Below, piece after piece: positions 53,235 through 61,714 of a stretch of 64,000 bases of DNA. Every line of letters starts with the position of its first letter. Within the stretch, counting starts at the first letter, position 1. This stretch comes from Streptomyces sp. NBC_01275 (GTDB taxonomy: Bacteria > Actinomycetota > Actinomycetes > Streptomycetales > Streptomycetaceae). A model generated the notes under the pieces. The model was not told where the DNA came from. It was given only the letters and a program-made list of their open reading frames with translations, and ran no database searches. The stretch is taken from the NCBI RefSeq assembly GCF_026340655.1, contig NZ_JAPEOZ010000001.1:992001-1056000 (forward strand). Direction: 5' to 3'. The position numbers and the translations under genes are program-made.

Positions 53235-54206
53235 TCAGGCCGTGTGCAGGACGTCGCGCAGGGTGCTCGTGGCCAGCTTGATGGCGGCCTCGGCGGCGTG
53301 CGTCGAGCGCAGGGCGTTGAGCATCACGAAGTCGTGGATGATGCCCTGGTAGCGGACCGCCGTGACCGGCACGCCGGCCGCGCGGAGCTTGTTGGCGTAG
53401 GCCTCGCCCTCGTCACGCAGCACGTCCGCCTCACCCGTGATCACCAGCGCCGGAGGCAGCCCGGTCAACTGCTCGACCGTCGCACGCAGCGGGGACGCGG
53501 TGATCTGCGCACGCTCCGCCTCGTCGGTCGTGTACTGGTCCCAGAACCACTGCATCCCGTCCCGCCGCAGAAAATAACCCGTGGCGAACTGACGGTAGGA
53601 ACCGGTGTCGAAACTCGCGTCCGTCACCGGATAGAACAACACCTGCTGCACCAGCGGAACATCCCCACGCTCCTTGGCCATCAGCGTGAGGGCCGCCGTC
53701 ATGTTGCCGCCCACCGAGTCACCGGCCACCGCCAGACGCGAAGCGTCGAGGGAGTGCTGTGCACCTTCGGTGACGATCCACCGGGCCACCGCGTAGTTCT
53801 GCTCGATCGCCACCGGATAACGCGCCTCCGGCGAGAGGTCGTACTCCGGGAAGACCACCGCCGCCCCCGCCCCCACCGCGAGCTCGCGCACCAGACGGTC
53901 ATGGGTGTGAGCGTCGCCGAACACCCAGCCGGCGCCATGGATGTAGAGGATCACCGGCAGAGCGCCCCCGACGCCCGCCGGCCTGACCACACGGACACGG
54001 ACACTGCCCGTGGGACCCCCCGAGACGGTGACCCACTCCTCGTCGACATCCGGCTTGGCGATCTCCCCGGACTGCACCTCGTCGACCGCCTTGCGCCCCT
54101 CCGCCGGAGACAGGTCGAAGAGGTACGGCGGATTCGCGGTCGCCTCGGCGAACGCCGCGGCCTCGGGTTCGAGCACCGGCGTGACCGGCTCGACGACGTC
54201 GGACAT
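53235..54206 (-). CDS. Alpha/beta hydrolase of the hormone-sensitive-lipase family
   Basis: The product has 323 residues. I chose the ATG at 54206 because AGGAG lies six bases ahead; an upstream frame lacks this. The HSL oxyanion motif appears as HGAGW, the nucleophile elbow is GDSVGGN, and the acid and His are in TGEADVLRDEG and GIIHDF. It should hydrolyse short-chain carboxyl esters in the cytoplasm. It heads a two-gene unit with the hydrolase at 52501. Confidence 0.92.
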   Translation of the reverse strand: MSDVVEPVTPVLEPEAAAFAEATANPPYLFDLSPAEGRKAVDEVQSGEIAKPDVDEEWVTVSGGPTGSVRVRVVRPAGVGGALPVILYIHGAGWVFGDAHTHDRLVRELAVGAGAAVVFPEYDLSPEARYPVAIEQNYAVARWIVTEGAQHSLDASRLAVAGDSVGGNMTAALTLMAKERGDVPLVQQVLFYPVTDASFDTGSYRQFATGYFLRRDGMQWFWDQYTTDEAERAQITASPLRATVEQLTGLPPALVITGEADVLRDEGEAYANKLRAAGVPVTAVRYQGIIHDFVMLNALRSTHAAEAAIKLATSTLRDVLHTA

Positions 54207-54507
54207 GAGCTTCTCCTGCTGTTCTCGGTGTGTGCTCTGAAAGCTGGGTGCGTTGTCTCGCACTGTCCTGCCCTTTCAAGCTAATTCCGCCAGGCGGCCG
54301 GAAATTGCCCGCGGGTGCACGACCGATGTCCTCACAGTGCACAGAACGTACACAACACACAGAACGCCATGCGCTGTCGGGAATTACCCCATGCGCTCGC
54401 GGAACACATGGTCCCGGCCCGAGCGGCTTGTGTGGAGGGCCGGGAATTCCCTGCGCCTCGTACGATTTTCAGCCGGAATTCTGGAATCTCTCTCGAAAGG
54501 CTCGCCC
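54207..54507. other. Divergent promoter region without a gene
   Basis: About 300 bases separate the HSL hydrolase from the isochorismatase-family gene. The stretch 54335-54370 is rich in ACAC/CAGAAC words (reading GTGCACAGAACG and ACACACAGAACG), a direct repeat that could be a regulator site. I see no coding frame with normal codon use. Confidence 0.5.
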
Positions 54508-55170
54508 ATGGTCGACATCACTCAGGTCACCGCGTCCCCCAGCCCCGATCTGCTCACGCCGGAGAACTGTGCGGTGCTCTTCGTGGACCACCAGCCGCAG
54601 ATGTTCTTCGGCACGGGCAGCGGCGACCGCACCGCGATCATCAACGCGACCGTGGGTCTGGCGAAGGCCGCGAAGGCGTTCGACGTGCCGGTGGTGTTGA
54701 GCACCGTGGCCGCCGAGTCGTTCTCCGGCCCGATCCTGCCGCAGCTCGCGGACGTCTTCCCCGGGCGCAAGACCGTCGACCGGACCACGATGAACGCCTG
54801 GGAGGACGTCGCCTTCGTCGAGGCCGTCAAGGCCACCGGCCGCAAGAAGCTCGTCATCGCGGGCCTGTGGACCGAGGTCTGCGTGGTCCTGCCCGCCCTC
54901 TCCGCACTCGCCCAGGGCTACGAGGTGTACGTCGTCACGGACGCGTCCGGCGGCGTCAGCCCGCAGGCCCACGAGCACGCGATCCAGCGCCTGGTGCAGG
55001 GCGGCGCGATCCCGGTGACCTGGGTGCAGGTGCTACTGGAGCTCCAGCGGGACTGGGCCCGTACGGACACGTACGCCGCCACGACGGACGTGGTGAAGGA
55101 GCACGGCGGCGCCTACGGCCTGGGCATCGTCTACGCCCAGGCGTTCATCGGGGAGCACGCGGCGGGCTGA
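54508..55170 (+). CDS. Isochorismatase-family cysteine hydrolase (YcaC-like)
   Basis: The product has 220 residues. The ATG at 54508 has GAAAGG seven bases upstream. FVDHQ holds the catalytic Asp, GRKKLVIAGL the Lys region, and TEVCVV the nucleophile Cys. It matches the YcaC branch, whose substrates are poorly known; it is not necessarily an isochorismatase. It overlaps the convergent AraC gene by 26 bases. Confidence 0.9.
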   Translation: MVDITQVTASPSPDLLTPENCAVLFVDHQPQMFFGTGSGDRTAIINATVGLAKAAKAFDVPVVLSTVAAESFSGPILPQLADVFPGRKTVDRTTMNAWEDVAFVEAVKATGRKKLVIAGLWTEVCVVLPALSALAQGYEVYVVTDASGGVSPQAHEHAIQRLVQGGAIPVTWVQVLLELQRDWARTDTYAATTDVVKEHGGAYGLGIVYAQAFIGEHAAG

Positions 55171-56059
55171 CCCGCGGGCGTCCCACGGTGTCCCGCCACT
55201 CGCGCGGGGACATCCCGTACGCGGCCCGGAACACCCGGCTGAAGTGGGTGGCGCTGAGGAAGCCCCACCGGCCGGCCACCGCCGCGATGGTGCGGCTGCC
55301 GCGCCCGTGACGCATCAGGTCGCGGCGGCACTCCTCCAGACGGCGGCGCAGGATCCACCGGCCGACCGTGGCGCCCTCGTCCTTGAACAGCTTGTGCAGG
55401 TAGCGCACGGAGATGTGGTGGGCGCGGGCGATGACCTCCGGGGACAGGTCGGGGTCGGTGAGGTGCAGTTCGACGTACTGCATGATCCGTGCCAGGACCG
55501 GTGGTTGCGTGCCCTGGGCGCCGGGGGCCCGGGCGCCCAGGTGTTCGGTGGCGAGGGTCGCCAGGAGGTTCACGGCGTTCCAGGCGAGCATGTCGCCGAC
55601 CGGGGGCCCGGCCTCGGCCTCGGTGCGGGCGAGGTCGGACAGCAGCGGCGACAGCAGGGCGCCGAGCCGGGACGCGCGGTCGACGGGCGTGCGCACGATG
55701 CGCCGTACGTCGGGTTCCGTCAGCCCGAGCAGCTCGCCCGGGACGAGGAACACCGTCGCCCGGAACCGCTCGGGGAAGTCGAGGGCGGGGGTGTGCTGGG
55801 CGTCGTAGAAGCAGATGTCGCCGGGCGTCAGGTGCAGACGGGTGGGCTCGGGGTCGAGGTCGGAGTCGGGCAGGCCGTTGCCGCCGCGCAGGCCGACGAA
55901 GAGGTACTCGCCGTCGTCGCGGGCGGCCAGCAGGTGCGTCGGGTGGGATTGCCCGTGGCCCCGGCCCGGCAGCCGGGCCGGGGCGTTCTCGCAGGTCACG
56001 ATCTCGATACCGGGGGGTGTCCGGTAGGTGTGGGTGTCGATGGTGCTGGTGGTGGTCAT
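55145..56059 (-). CDS. AraC-family transcriptional regulator
   Basis: The product has 304 residues from the ATG at 56059; a TTG at 56089 is the alternative. The N-terminal 180 residues form an AraC_binding_2-like sensor (LTPGDICFYD). The C-terminal double helix-turn-helix includes SPEVIARAHHISVRYLHKLF and GFLSATHFSRVFRAAYGMSPREWR. It is convergent with, and likely regulates, the isochorismatase-family gene, though its targets are not shown by the sequence. Confidence 0.9.
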   Translation of the reverse strand: MTTTSTIDTHTYRTPPGIEIVTCENAPARLPGRGHGQSHPTHLLAARDDGEYLFVGLRGGNGLPDSDLDPEPTRLHLTPGDICFYDAQHTPALDFPERFRATVFLVPGELLGLTEPDVRRIVRTPVDRASRLGALLSPLLSDLARTEAEAGPPVGDMLAWNAVNLLATLATEHLGARAPGAQGTQPPVLARIMQYVELHLTDPDLSPEVIARAHHISVRYLHKLFKDEGATVGRWILRRRLEECRRDLMRHGRGSRTIAAVAGRWGFLSATHFSRVFRAAYGMSPREWRDTVGRPRVSPPRAPR

Positions 56060-56176
56060 CTTCCGCCGTTGCCTCCGGGGGGACGTCAATCGCTTGTCCG
56101 GACGGTAGGTCGGAGGATGTGCAAAAAGAGTGACAACGGAGTGACAGCGCCTTCTTCTCCGGCTTCCCCGTCCTCC

Positions 56177-56248
56177 CCGTCCGACTCGTCGCCCCCGTCC
56201 TACTCGTCGCCCCCGTCCTACTCGTCGCCCCCGTCCGACTCGTCCTCC
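56177..56248. repeat. 18-bp tandem repeat spanning the stop of the first SARP gene
   Basis: Four units (56177, 56195, 56213 and 56231) of the form CCGTCC(G/T)ACTCGTCGCCC lie end to end; units 2 and 3 are identical. On the coding strand each reads Ser- or stop-Asp-Gly-Gly-Asp-Glu. The TAG stop at 56218-56220 is the repeat's TCG changed by one base, and the same change occurs in the next unit. Confidence 0.9.
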
Positions 56249-58101
56249 GCGTCCTCCCGGTCCTGCTCGGCCTGCTCGGTGGCGAAGGCCCGGAGCAGGA
56301 CGTGCAGGGTGTAGCGGCCGGGCGCGTGCTCGGTGAGGAGGTGGGCGTCGGCGAGTGCGTCGAGGAGTTGCCGGGCCCGGCGGACCGGCAGGCCGGCGAA
56401 CGCGGCGGCCGCCGCCGGGGTGACGTCGGGTCCGGGGTGCCGGGGCAGGAGCCGGAGCAGGCGCGCGCTCTCGGGCGGCAGCAGCCGGTAGGAGGTCGCA
56501 AAGGCGGCGCGTACGGCCGGAAAGGCGTCGAGGCTGCCGTCGCAGGCGCGGAGTTCGGCCGCCACGGCCGCGAGGGGGAAGTCCCGTCTGCTGACGGCGC
56601 GGGCGGCGACGCAGGCGAGGGCCAGGGGCAGTCGGCCGCAGCGGGCGACGATCTCGTCGGCGGCCCGGGGCTCGGCGGCCGATCGGTCGACGCCGATCCG
56701 CCGGTCCAGCGTCTCGCGGGCGTCCTCGGCGGACGGCGGTTCGAGGCGCAGCGGCCGGGCTCCGGAGGCGACCAGGCCGGGCAGGGCGTTGCGGCTGGTG
56801 ACCAGCGCCAGGCAGCCGGGCGCGGCGGGCAGCAGCGGACGCAGTCGCTCGGTGTCGGCGGCGTCGTCGAGGAGCACGAGGACGCGCCGGCCCGCCAGCA
56901 GGGTGCGGTAGAGGCCGGTCAGGGCGGCGAGGCCGTCCGGGAGGCGCGGCGGGGGCACGCCGAGCGCGGTGAGCATCCCGCGCAGGGCGTCGGCGGGCGC
57001 CAGGGCGGGCCGGTCAGGGTCGGCGCCGCGCAGGGCGACGTACAGGTGACCGTCCGGGAAGCGGTCGGCGGTGCGGTGCGCCCAGTGCACCGCGAGGGCG
57101 GTCTTGCCGACGCCGGCCATCCCGCCGATCACCACGGCCTGCGGCGCCCCCGTGAAGTCCGTCGCCGCGTCGGCGACCTCCGTCAGCCACTCCAGCTCGG
57201 CCTTCCGCCCGCCGAAGACGGCCAGGTCGGAGGGGAGTTGAGCGGGCGGGGAGGTCGCCTCTGCGTCGGCGGAGCCGGACCGCGCGCCCATCCGGACGAT
57301 CGTGGCCTCCTGCCCCAGGTCCACCGTGGGGCCGGTCGTCAGCCGTCGTACGTCCTGACGCAGCACGCGGGTGTGCGCCGCGGCCAGTTCGGGGCCGGGG
57401 GCGACGCCCAGTTCCCGGGCGAGGCGCCGGCGGAGGTCGTCGTACGCCTTCAGGGCCTCCGCCTGCAGGCCGCAGGCGGCCAGGGAAAGGACGAGCCGGG
57501 CGTGCAGCGGTTCGTCGAGGGGTTCGTGGGCGGTGGCGCGGCGCAGGGCGGGCAGCAGTTGCCCGGCGCGGCCGCACAGCAGCGCCGCATCGGCCGCCAG
57601 CCGCACGGTGTGCAGGAGTTCCCGCTGTACGGCGGTGAACTGGACGTGTGCGCGCACGGACTCGGGGATCCCCATCGCGACCGGCCCCCGCCACTCCTCC
57701 AGCGCCTGGGCGAAGTGGCCGGTCGCGGTCTCGGGCCGGCCGGTGGCCGCCGCCCGCTTGCCCTGCCGGGTCAGTTCGCGGAAGCGCAGCAGGTCGACCT
57801 CGTCGGCGGCGGCCTCCAGGAGGTAGCCGCCGGCGCGGCGCAGCAGACGCCGGCCGGGGGCGCGGGGCGGCAGCCCGGGTTCCAGGAGCTTGCGCAGCGC
57901 GCCGACGTAACGGCGCACGACGTTCAGGGCGCTGGCGGGCGGGCGTTCGGCCCACAGGGCGTCGAGGATCTCGCCGGTCGGCACGGGGCGGCCCGCGTGT
58001 GCCAGGAGCAGAGCGAGCAGGGCGCGCTGCTGGGGGAAGCCGAGATCGAGCTCCCGCTCCTCGCGCCACACCCGTACGGGCCCTAGCACCTCGAACCGCA
58101 T
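56218..58101 (-). CDS. AfsR/SARP-type regulator with NB-ARC domain
   Basis: The product has 627 residues. I chose the ATG at 58099-58101, where the protein begins MRFEVLGPVRVW, the standard SARP start. An OmpR-like DNA-binding domain (1-95) is followed by the BTAD domain (about 100-245) and an NB-ARC ATPase with P-loop GGMAGVGKTA (about 300-600). The TPR tail of full AfsR is missing; the protein ends in an acidic stretch EDAEDESDGGDE within a tandem repeat. It is a close paralogue of the next gene. Its targets are unknown. Confidence 0.9.
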   Translation of the reverse strand: MRFEVLGPVRVWREERELDLGFPQQRALLALLLAHAGRPVPTGEILDALWAERPPASALNVVRRYVGALRKLLEPGLPPRAPGRRLLRRAGGYLLEAAADEVDLLRFRELTRQGKRAAATGRPETATGHFAQALEEWRGPVAMGIPESVRAHVQFTAVQRELLHTVRLAADAALLCGRAGQLLPALRRATAHEPLDEPLHARLVLSLAACGLQAEALKAYDDLRRRLARELGVAPGPELAAAHTRVLRQDVRRLTTGPTVDLGQEATIVRMGARSGSADAEATSPPAQLPSDLAVFGGRKAELEWLTEVADAATDFTGAPQAVVIGGMAGVGKTALAVHWAHRTADRFPDGHLYVALRGADPDRPALAPADALRGMLTALGVPPPRLPDGLAALTGLYRTLLAGRRVLVLLDDAADTERLRPLLPAAPGCLALVTSRNALPGLVASGARPLRLEPPSAEDARETLDRRIGVDRSAAEPRAADEIVARCGRLPLALACVAARAVSRRDFPLAAVAAELRACDGSLDAFPAVRAAFATSYRLLPPESARLLRLLPRHPGPDVTPAAAAAFAGLPVRRARQLLDALADAHLLTEHAPGRYTLHVLLRAFATEQAEQDREDAEDESDGGDE

Positions 58102-58406
58102 CGTCCCACCCAGCTCCGACCTCACCCCGCCTCTCCGGTCAAGACCGTGCCGGACTTCCCCGCACCAGCGTAGGAACCCGTCCGGCGGCGGCACGGTCCA
58201 GGGGCGCTGTGCGGACAGATCCGGTGCACGCTCGGTCAACGGCCGGAGTACGCCGTGGGACCGGCAGCGATGAGCGACGTCCGCCGAGCGTGGTGAGCAG
58301 GGTCGTGCCCGGGGGGCAGGCCGCGCCCGTCACATCAGGTGCAGCAGGTGCAGCAGGAGCAGCAGGAGCAGCAGATGCCTCAGGCACAGCAGTTGCGTCC
58401 CTCTTC
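58102..58406. other. Spacer between the two SARP genes, with CAG-rich repeat
   Basis: This 305-base gap has an iterated GCAGCAGG(A/T) tract at about 58335-58395. A 92-codon frame on the minus strand covers it but has a low-complexity Ala-Pro start and no family resemblance, so I do not call it. The promoter of the first SARP gene is probably here. Confidence 0.5.
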
Positions 58407-61337
58407 TCAGCCGGCATCGACGCGTCCCTCCCGTCCGCTCAGCAGGGCCTCGACGCGTTCGGCGTCGGGGTGGTCGAGGGCTCTGAGGAGGGTGAGGGCC
58501 TGGGTCCAGGCGGTGCGGGCGGCGGGGCCGTCGCCCATGGCCAGGTGGGTGTCGCCGACGCGGACGAGGATGTCGGCCTCGACGTAGGGCACGCCGAGGT
58601 CGCGCAGGAGGGCGAGGGCGTTGCGGTAGCCGAGGAGGGCGTGCGGATGGCGGCCGAGGTGGTGGTGGGCGTAGGCGATGCTGTCCCAGGTGGCGGCCTG
58701 GCCGTAGCGGTCGCCGAGCTGCTGGAGCATGGTCAGGGCTTCGAAGCAGTGGGTCAGGGCCTGCCGGTGCTCCCCGAGCAGGGCGTGGTACCAGCCGACG
58801 GAGTTCAGGACGCTGGCCTGGGCGGCGCGGTCGTCGAGGGTGCGGAACAGAGCGAGGGCCAGCTGGTTGTGGCGCAGGGCGCCGGGGAGGTCGCCGAGTT
58901 GCTCGCTCTCCCAGCCGAGGCTGCGGTGGGTGTGCGCGCGGCCGGTGTCGTCGCCCAGCTCGGCGAATCGTTCCAGCGCCTGTTGCAGCCGGGGGACGGA
59001 CCGGGAGTGCAGGCCGAGCCGGCCCTCGACGCGGGCCAGTCCGCGCAGTCCGCGGGCCTCCAGGACGGGGTCGGCGAGCCGTCGGGCGGCGTCGAGCGCG
59101 GTGCGCTGCACGGTCAGCCCGTCATGCCAGTGGCCGCGCCGGTCGAAGAACGGCTCCAGGGACCAGGCCAGTTGGCAGGCGAGACGTTCCTGCTCCGGGC
59201 GCCCGGAGGCGGCGGCGGTGTCGACGACGGCGAGCAGCACCGCGTGCTCGGCGGTGAGCCAGGCCAGGGCGCGGTCGTCGTCGCCGAGCGGCTCGGGGTG
59301 TACGCCCTCGGGCGCGGGCGGCGGGGGCAGCGGGTCGGCGTTGGGGGCGAGGAGCCGGTCGGCGGTGTGCGCGGTGTGCAGGTAGTGGTGGTGCAGCCGG
59401 TCCAGGGCCGCCTGCCGTTCGGTCTCGGTGTGCTGCTCGTGGACGAGTTCGGCGGCGTGGGCGCGCAGCAGGTCGTGGAAGGCGTAGCGGGCCGGGCTGT
59501 ACTCGGCGACGAGGTGCAGACCGGTCAGCTCGGCCAGCAGCGGGCGGGTCCGGCGTACCGGGAGGCCGACCAGGGCGGCCGCGGCCGGCAGGGAGAAGTC
59601 GGGGCCGGGGTGGAGGCCGAGCAGCCGGAACAGCCGGGCGGCCGCCTCGGACACGGCGCGTGTGGACCAGGAGAACACTGTGCCGACGTCCACGGAGGCG
59701 TCGGAGCGGGTGAAGGCGTCGAGGCTGCCGTGGGCCTCGCGCAGTTCGGCGGCGACGGCGGCGAGCGGGAAGTGCGGGTGGAGGGCGGCGCGGGCGGCGA
59801 CGCAGGCGAGGGCGAGGGGCAGTCCGGCGCACAGTTCGCCGATCTCGTCGGCGGCCGCGGGCTCGGCGGCGACGCGCTCGGCGCCCAGCCGGCGCACGAG
59901 GAACGTCCGGGCCTGGCCCGCGTCGAAGGGGCGCAGGGTCAGTGAGTGCGCGCCGTGGGCGGCGACCAGGCCGGGCAGTTCGTCGCGGCTGGTGACGATG
60001 GCGAGACAGCCGGGCGTGCCGGGCAGCAGCGGGCGTACCTGCTCGGCGTCGCGGGCGTTGTCCAGCACCACGAGGACCCGTCGTCCGGCCAGCGTGCTGC
60101 GGTAGAGGGCGGCCTGGGCGTCCACGCCGTGCGGGACCCGGTCGGGCGGCACGCCCAGCGCGTCCAGGAATCCACGGACGGCCTCCCCCGGTTCCAGCAC
60201 CGCGCCGGACGGGTCGAAGCCGCGCAGGTTGACGTAGAGCTGGCCGTCGGGGAAGCGGTCGGCGACCCGGTGCGCCCAGTGCACGGCGAGGGTGGTCTTG
60301 CCGACGCCCGCCATACCGCCGATGGCGCTGATGACGACGGTCCCGGGATGTGAGATCCCCGGATGCGGGATCCCGGGATTCGAGATCCCAGGATTCGAGA
60401 TCCCGGGAGGCGGGACGTCCTCGCCGAACAGCGTGAGCACCTCGTCCAGTTCCGGCTGTCGCCCCGTGAACGTAGCGATGTCGTGCGGCAGTTGGGCGGG
60501 AGGAAGGACCGGGAGGGGAGGAAGGAGAGGAGGAGCGGACAGGTCGGGGTCGACGGGGAGGGGTGGGGCGGGCTCGGCCTCGAGTCCGGCGGCGGCGAGC
60601 GCGTCCCGCAGTTCGACGCCCGGGTCGATGCCCAACTCCTCGGCCAGCCGGGCCCGTACGGTCTCGTAGGCGGCCAGCGCCTCGGGCCGTCGGCCGGCCG
60701 CGGCGAGCGCCAGGACCAGCCCGGCCTGCACCGGTTCGTCCAGCGGGTGCTCGGCGGCGGCCCGGCGCAGCTCGGGCAGGACCGTGTCCGGTCGCCCGGC
60801 GCGCAGGGCCGCGTCGGCCAGCTCCCTTACGGCGGCGAGCCGTTCGCGGTCGGTCGCGGCGAACGCCGGGTGGGCTCGGGCCTGGGCGGGGATGCCCGCG
60901 GCGACCGGTCCGCGCCACAACGACAGTGCCTCGGTGAGGAGTTCGACCGCGCGGCCCGGCGACTCGTCCGCGGCCCGGCGGCCCGCCTCGCGCAGCGCGT
61001 GGAACCGCAGGAGGTCCGAGGAGTCCTCGTCGGCCGCCAGCCGGTATCCGCCCGCCTCCCGCAGCAGCCAGCGGCCCTCCGCGCGGACGGGGAGGCGGGG
61101 CTCCAGCAGCCGGCGCAGCGAACCCACGTGCCGGCGGACCACGTTGACCGCGCTGCGCGGCGGCTCCGCTCCCCACAGCACGTCGACGATCTCGCTCACG
61201 GCGACAGGCTGTCCCGCCCGCACGAGCAGCAGAGCGAGGAAGGCCCGTTCCTGCGGTCCCCCGAGGTCCAGGTCGGCCGCTCCCCGGCGCACCCGAACAG
61301 CGCCCAGCACCCCGAACCGCACCGACTCCAGCGGCAC
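58407..61337 (-). CDS. Full-length AfsR-like SARP regulator (SARP-BTAD-NB-ARC-TPR)
   Basis: The GTG at 61335-61337 has AAGGAGG six bases upstream; the product has 976 residues, near AfsR length. The order is DNA-binding domain (about 1-95), BTAD (100-250), a Pro-rich linker, NB-ARC with GGMAGVGKTT, and a C-terminal TPR array (about 690-960; repeats such as GWESEQLGDLPGALRHNQLAL). The linker contains repeated NPGIS/HPGIS pentapeptides encoded by a 15-bp tandem repeat. AfsR is controlled by Ser/Thr kinases and activates secondary metabolism; a like role is inferred. GH92 is divergent from it. Confidence 0.92.
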   Translation of the reverse strand: MPLESVRFGVLGAVRVRRGAADLDLGGPQERAFLALLLVRAGQPVAVSEIVDVLWGAEPPRSAVNVVRRHVGSLRRLLEPRLPVRAEGRWLLREAGGYRLAADEDSSDLLRFHALREAGRRAADESPGRAVELLTEALSLWRGPVAAGIPAQARAHPAFAATDRERLAAVRELADAALRAGRPDTVLPELRRAAAEHPLDEPVQAGLVLALAAAGRRPEALAAYETVRARLAEELGIDPGVELRDALAAAGLEAEPAPPLPVDPDLSAPPLLPPLPVLPPAQLPHDIATFTGRQPELDEVLTLFGEDVPPPGISNPGISNPGIPHPGISHPGTVVISAIGGMAGVGKTTLAVHWAHRVADRFPDGQLYVNLRGFDPSGAVLEPGEAVRGFLDALGVPPDRVPHGVDAQAALYRSTLAGRRVLVVLDNARDAEQVRPLLPGTPGCLAIVTSRDELPGLVAAHGAHSLTLRPFDAGQARTFLVRRLGAERVAAEPAAADEIGELCAGLPLALACVAARAALHPHFPLAAVAAELREAHGSLDAFTRSDASVDVGTVFSWSTRAVSEAAARLFRLLGLHPGPDFSLPAAAALVGLPVRRTRPLLAELTGLHLVAEYSPARYAFHDLLRAHAAELVHEQHTETERQAALDRLHHHYLHTAHTADRLLAPNADPLPPPPAPEGVHPEPLGDDDRALAWLTAEHAVLLAVVDTAAASGRPEQERLACQLAWSLEPFFDRRGHWHDGLTVQRTALDAARRLADPVLEARGLRGLARVEGRLGLHSRSVPRLQQALERFAELGDDTGRAHTHRSLGWESEQLGDLPGALRHNQLALALFRTLDDRAAQASVLNSVGWYHALLGEHRQALTHCFEALTMLQQLGDRYGQAATWDSIAYAHHHLGRHPHALLGYRNALALLRDLGVPYVEADILVRVGDTHLAMGDGPAARTAWTQALTLLRALDHPDAERVEALLSGREGRVDAG
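60345..60404. repeat. 15-bp tandem repeat in the SARP linker
   Basis: Four units (60345, 60360, 60375 and 60390) follow GGGATTCGAGATCCC with small changes. Each unit is nearly palindromic. They encode GIS(N/H)P pentapeptides on the minus strand. A multiple of three keeps the frame whatever the copy number. Confidence 0.9.
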
Positions 61338-61714
61338 GTCGTCCCTCCTTTTCGACAGCGCTCTCCCCCGCTCGACTGTACGTCACGGAGGAAGTCACCC
61401 AGGGTTACGGATCACACATCCCCGCTGTTCAGACCACCGGAGGCTCAGGTCGTGCCGTCGTCCCGGCCGCGCCGGGCGGTGACCGTCCGACGGACGGACG
61501 GACGCGCGGCCGCCCGCCCGCCGTCATCCCCTCGGCGGGCGGGTCGCCGCCGCCTCCCCCGCCACCGTTTCCCCCCTCCCCTCTTGCGCCGTGCGCCTGA
61601 CATCCGCGCGCCGTGCGGCACGGCAGCGTGGCGCGGGCGGCACCGGAGGTGAGAGTGGGCGCCTCCCCCCGCCGTGCGAATCGCCGGCTCCCCCTGCGAC
61701 GCGAGGAGATCTCC
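61338..61714. other. Divergent region between SARP and GH92, with hairpin
   Basis: A perfect 11-bp stem CCCGCCCGCCG (61513-61523 with 61533-61543) and a GACG tandem run near 61490 are the main structures. Frames through this region have no ribosome site. It should hold promoters for both neighbours, but I cannot place them. Confidence 0.5.

Noticed and set aside
58139..58417. 92-codon minus-strand frame between the SARP genes
   Set aside because: Low-complexity Ala/Pro start from the CAG-like tract, no homology, and overlap with the end of the upstream SARP gene.
60345..60404. CRISPR-like array
   Set aside because: The units are contiguous without spacers and lie inside a coding sequence.
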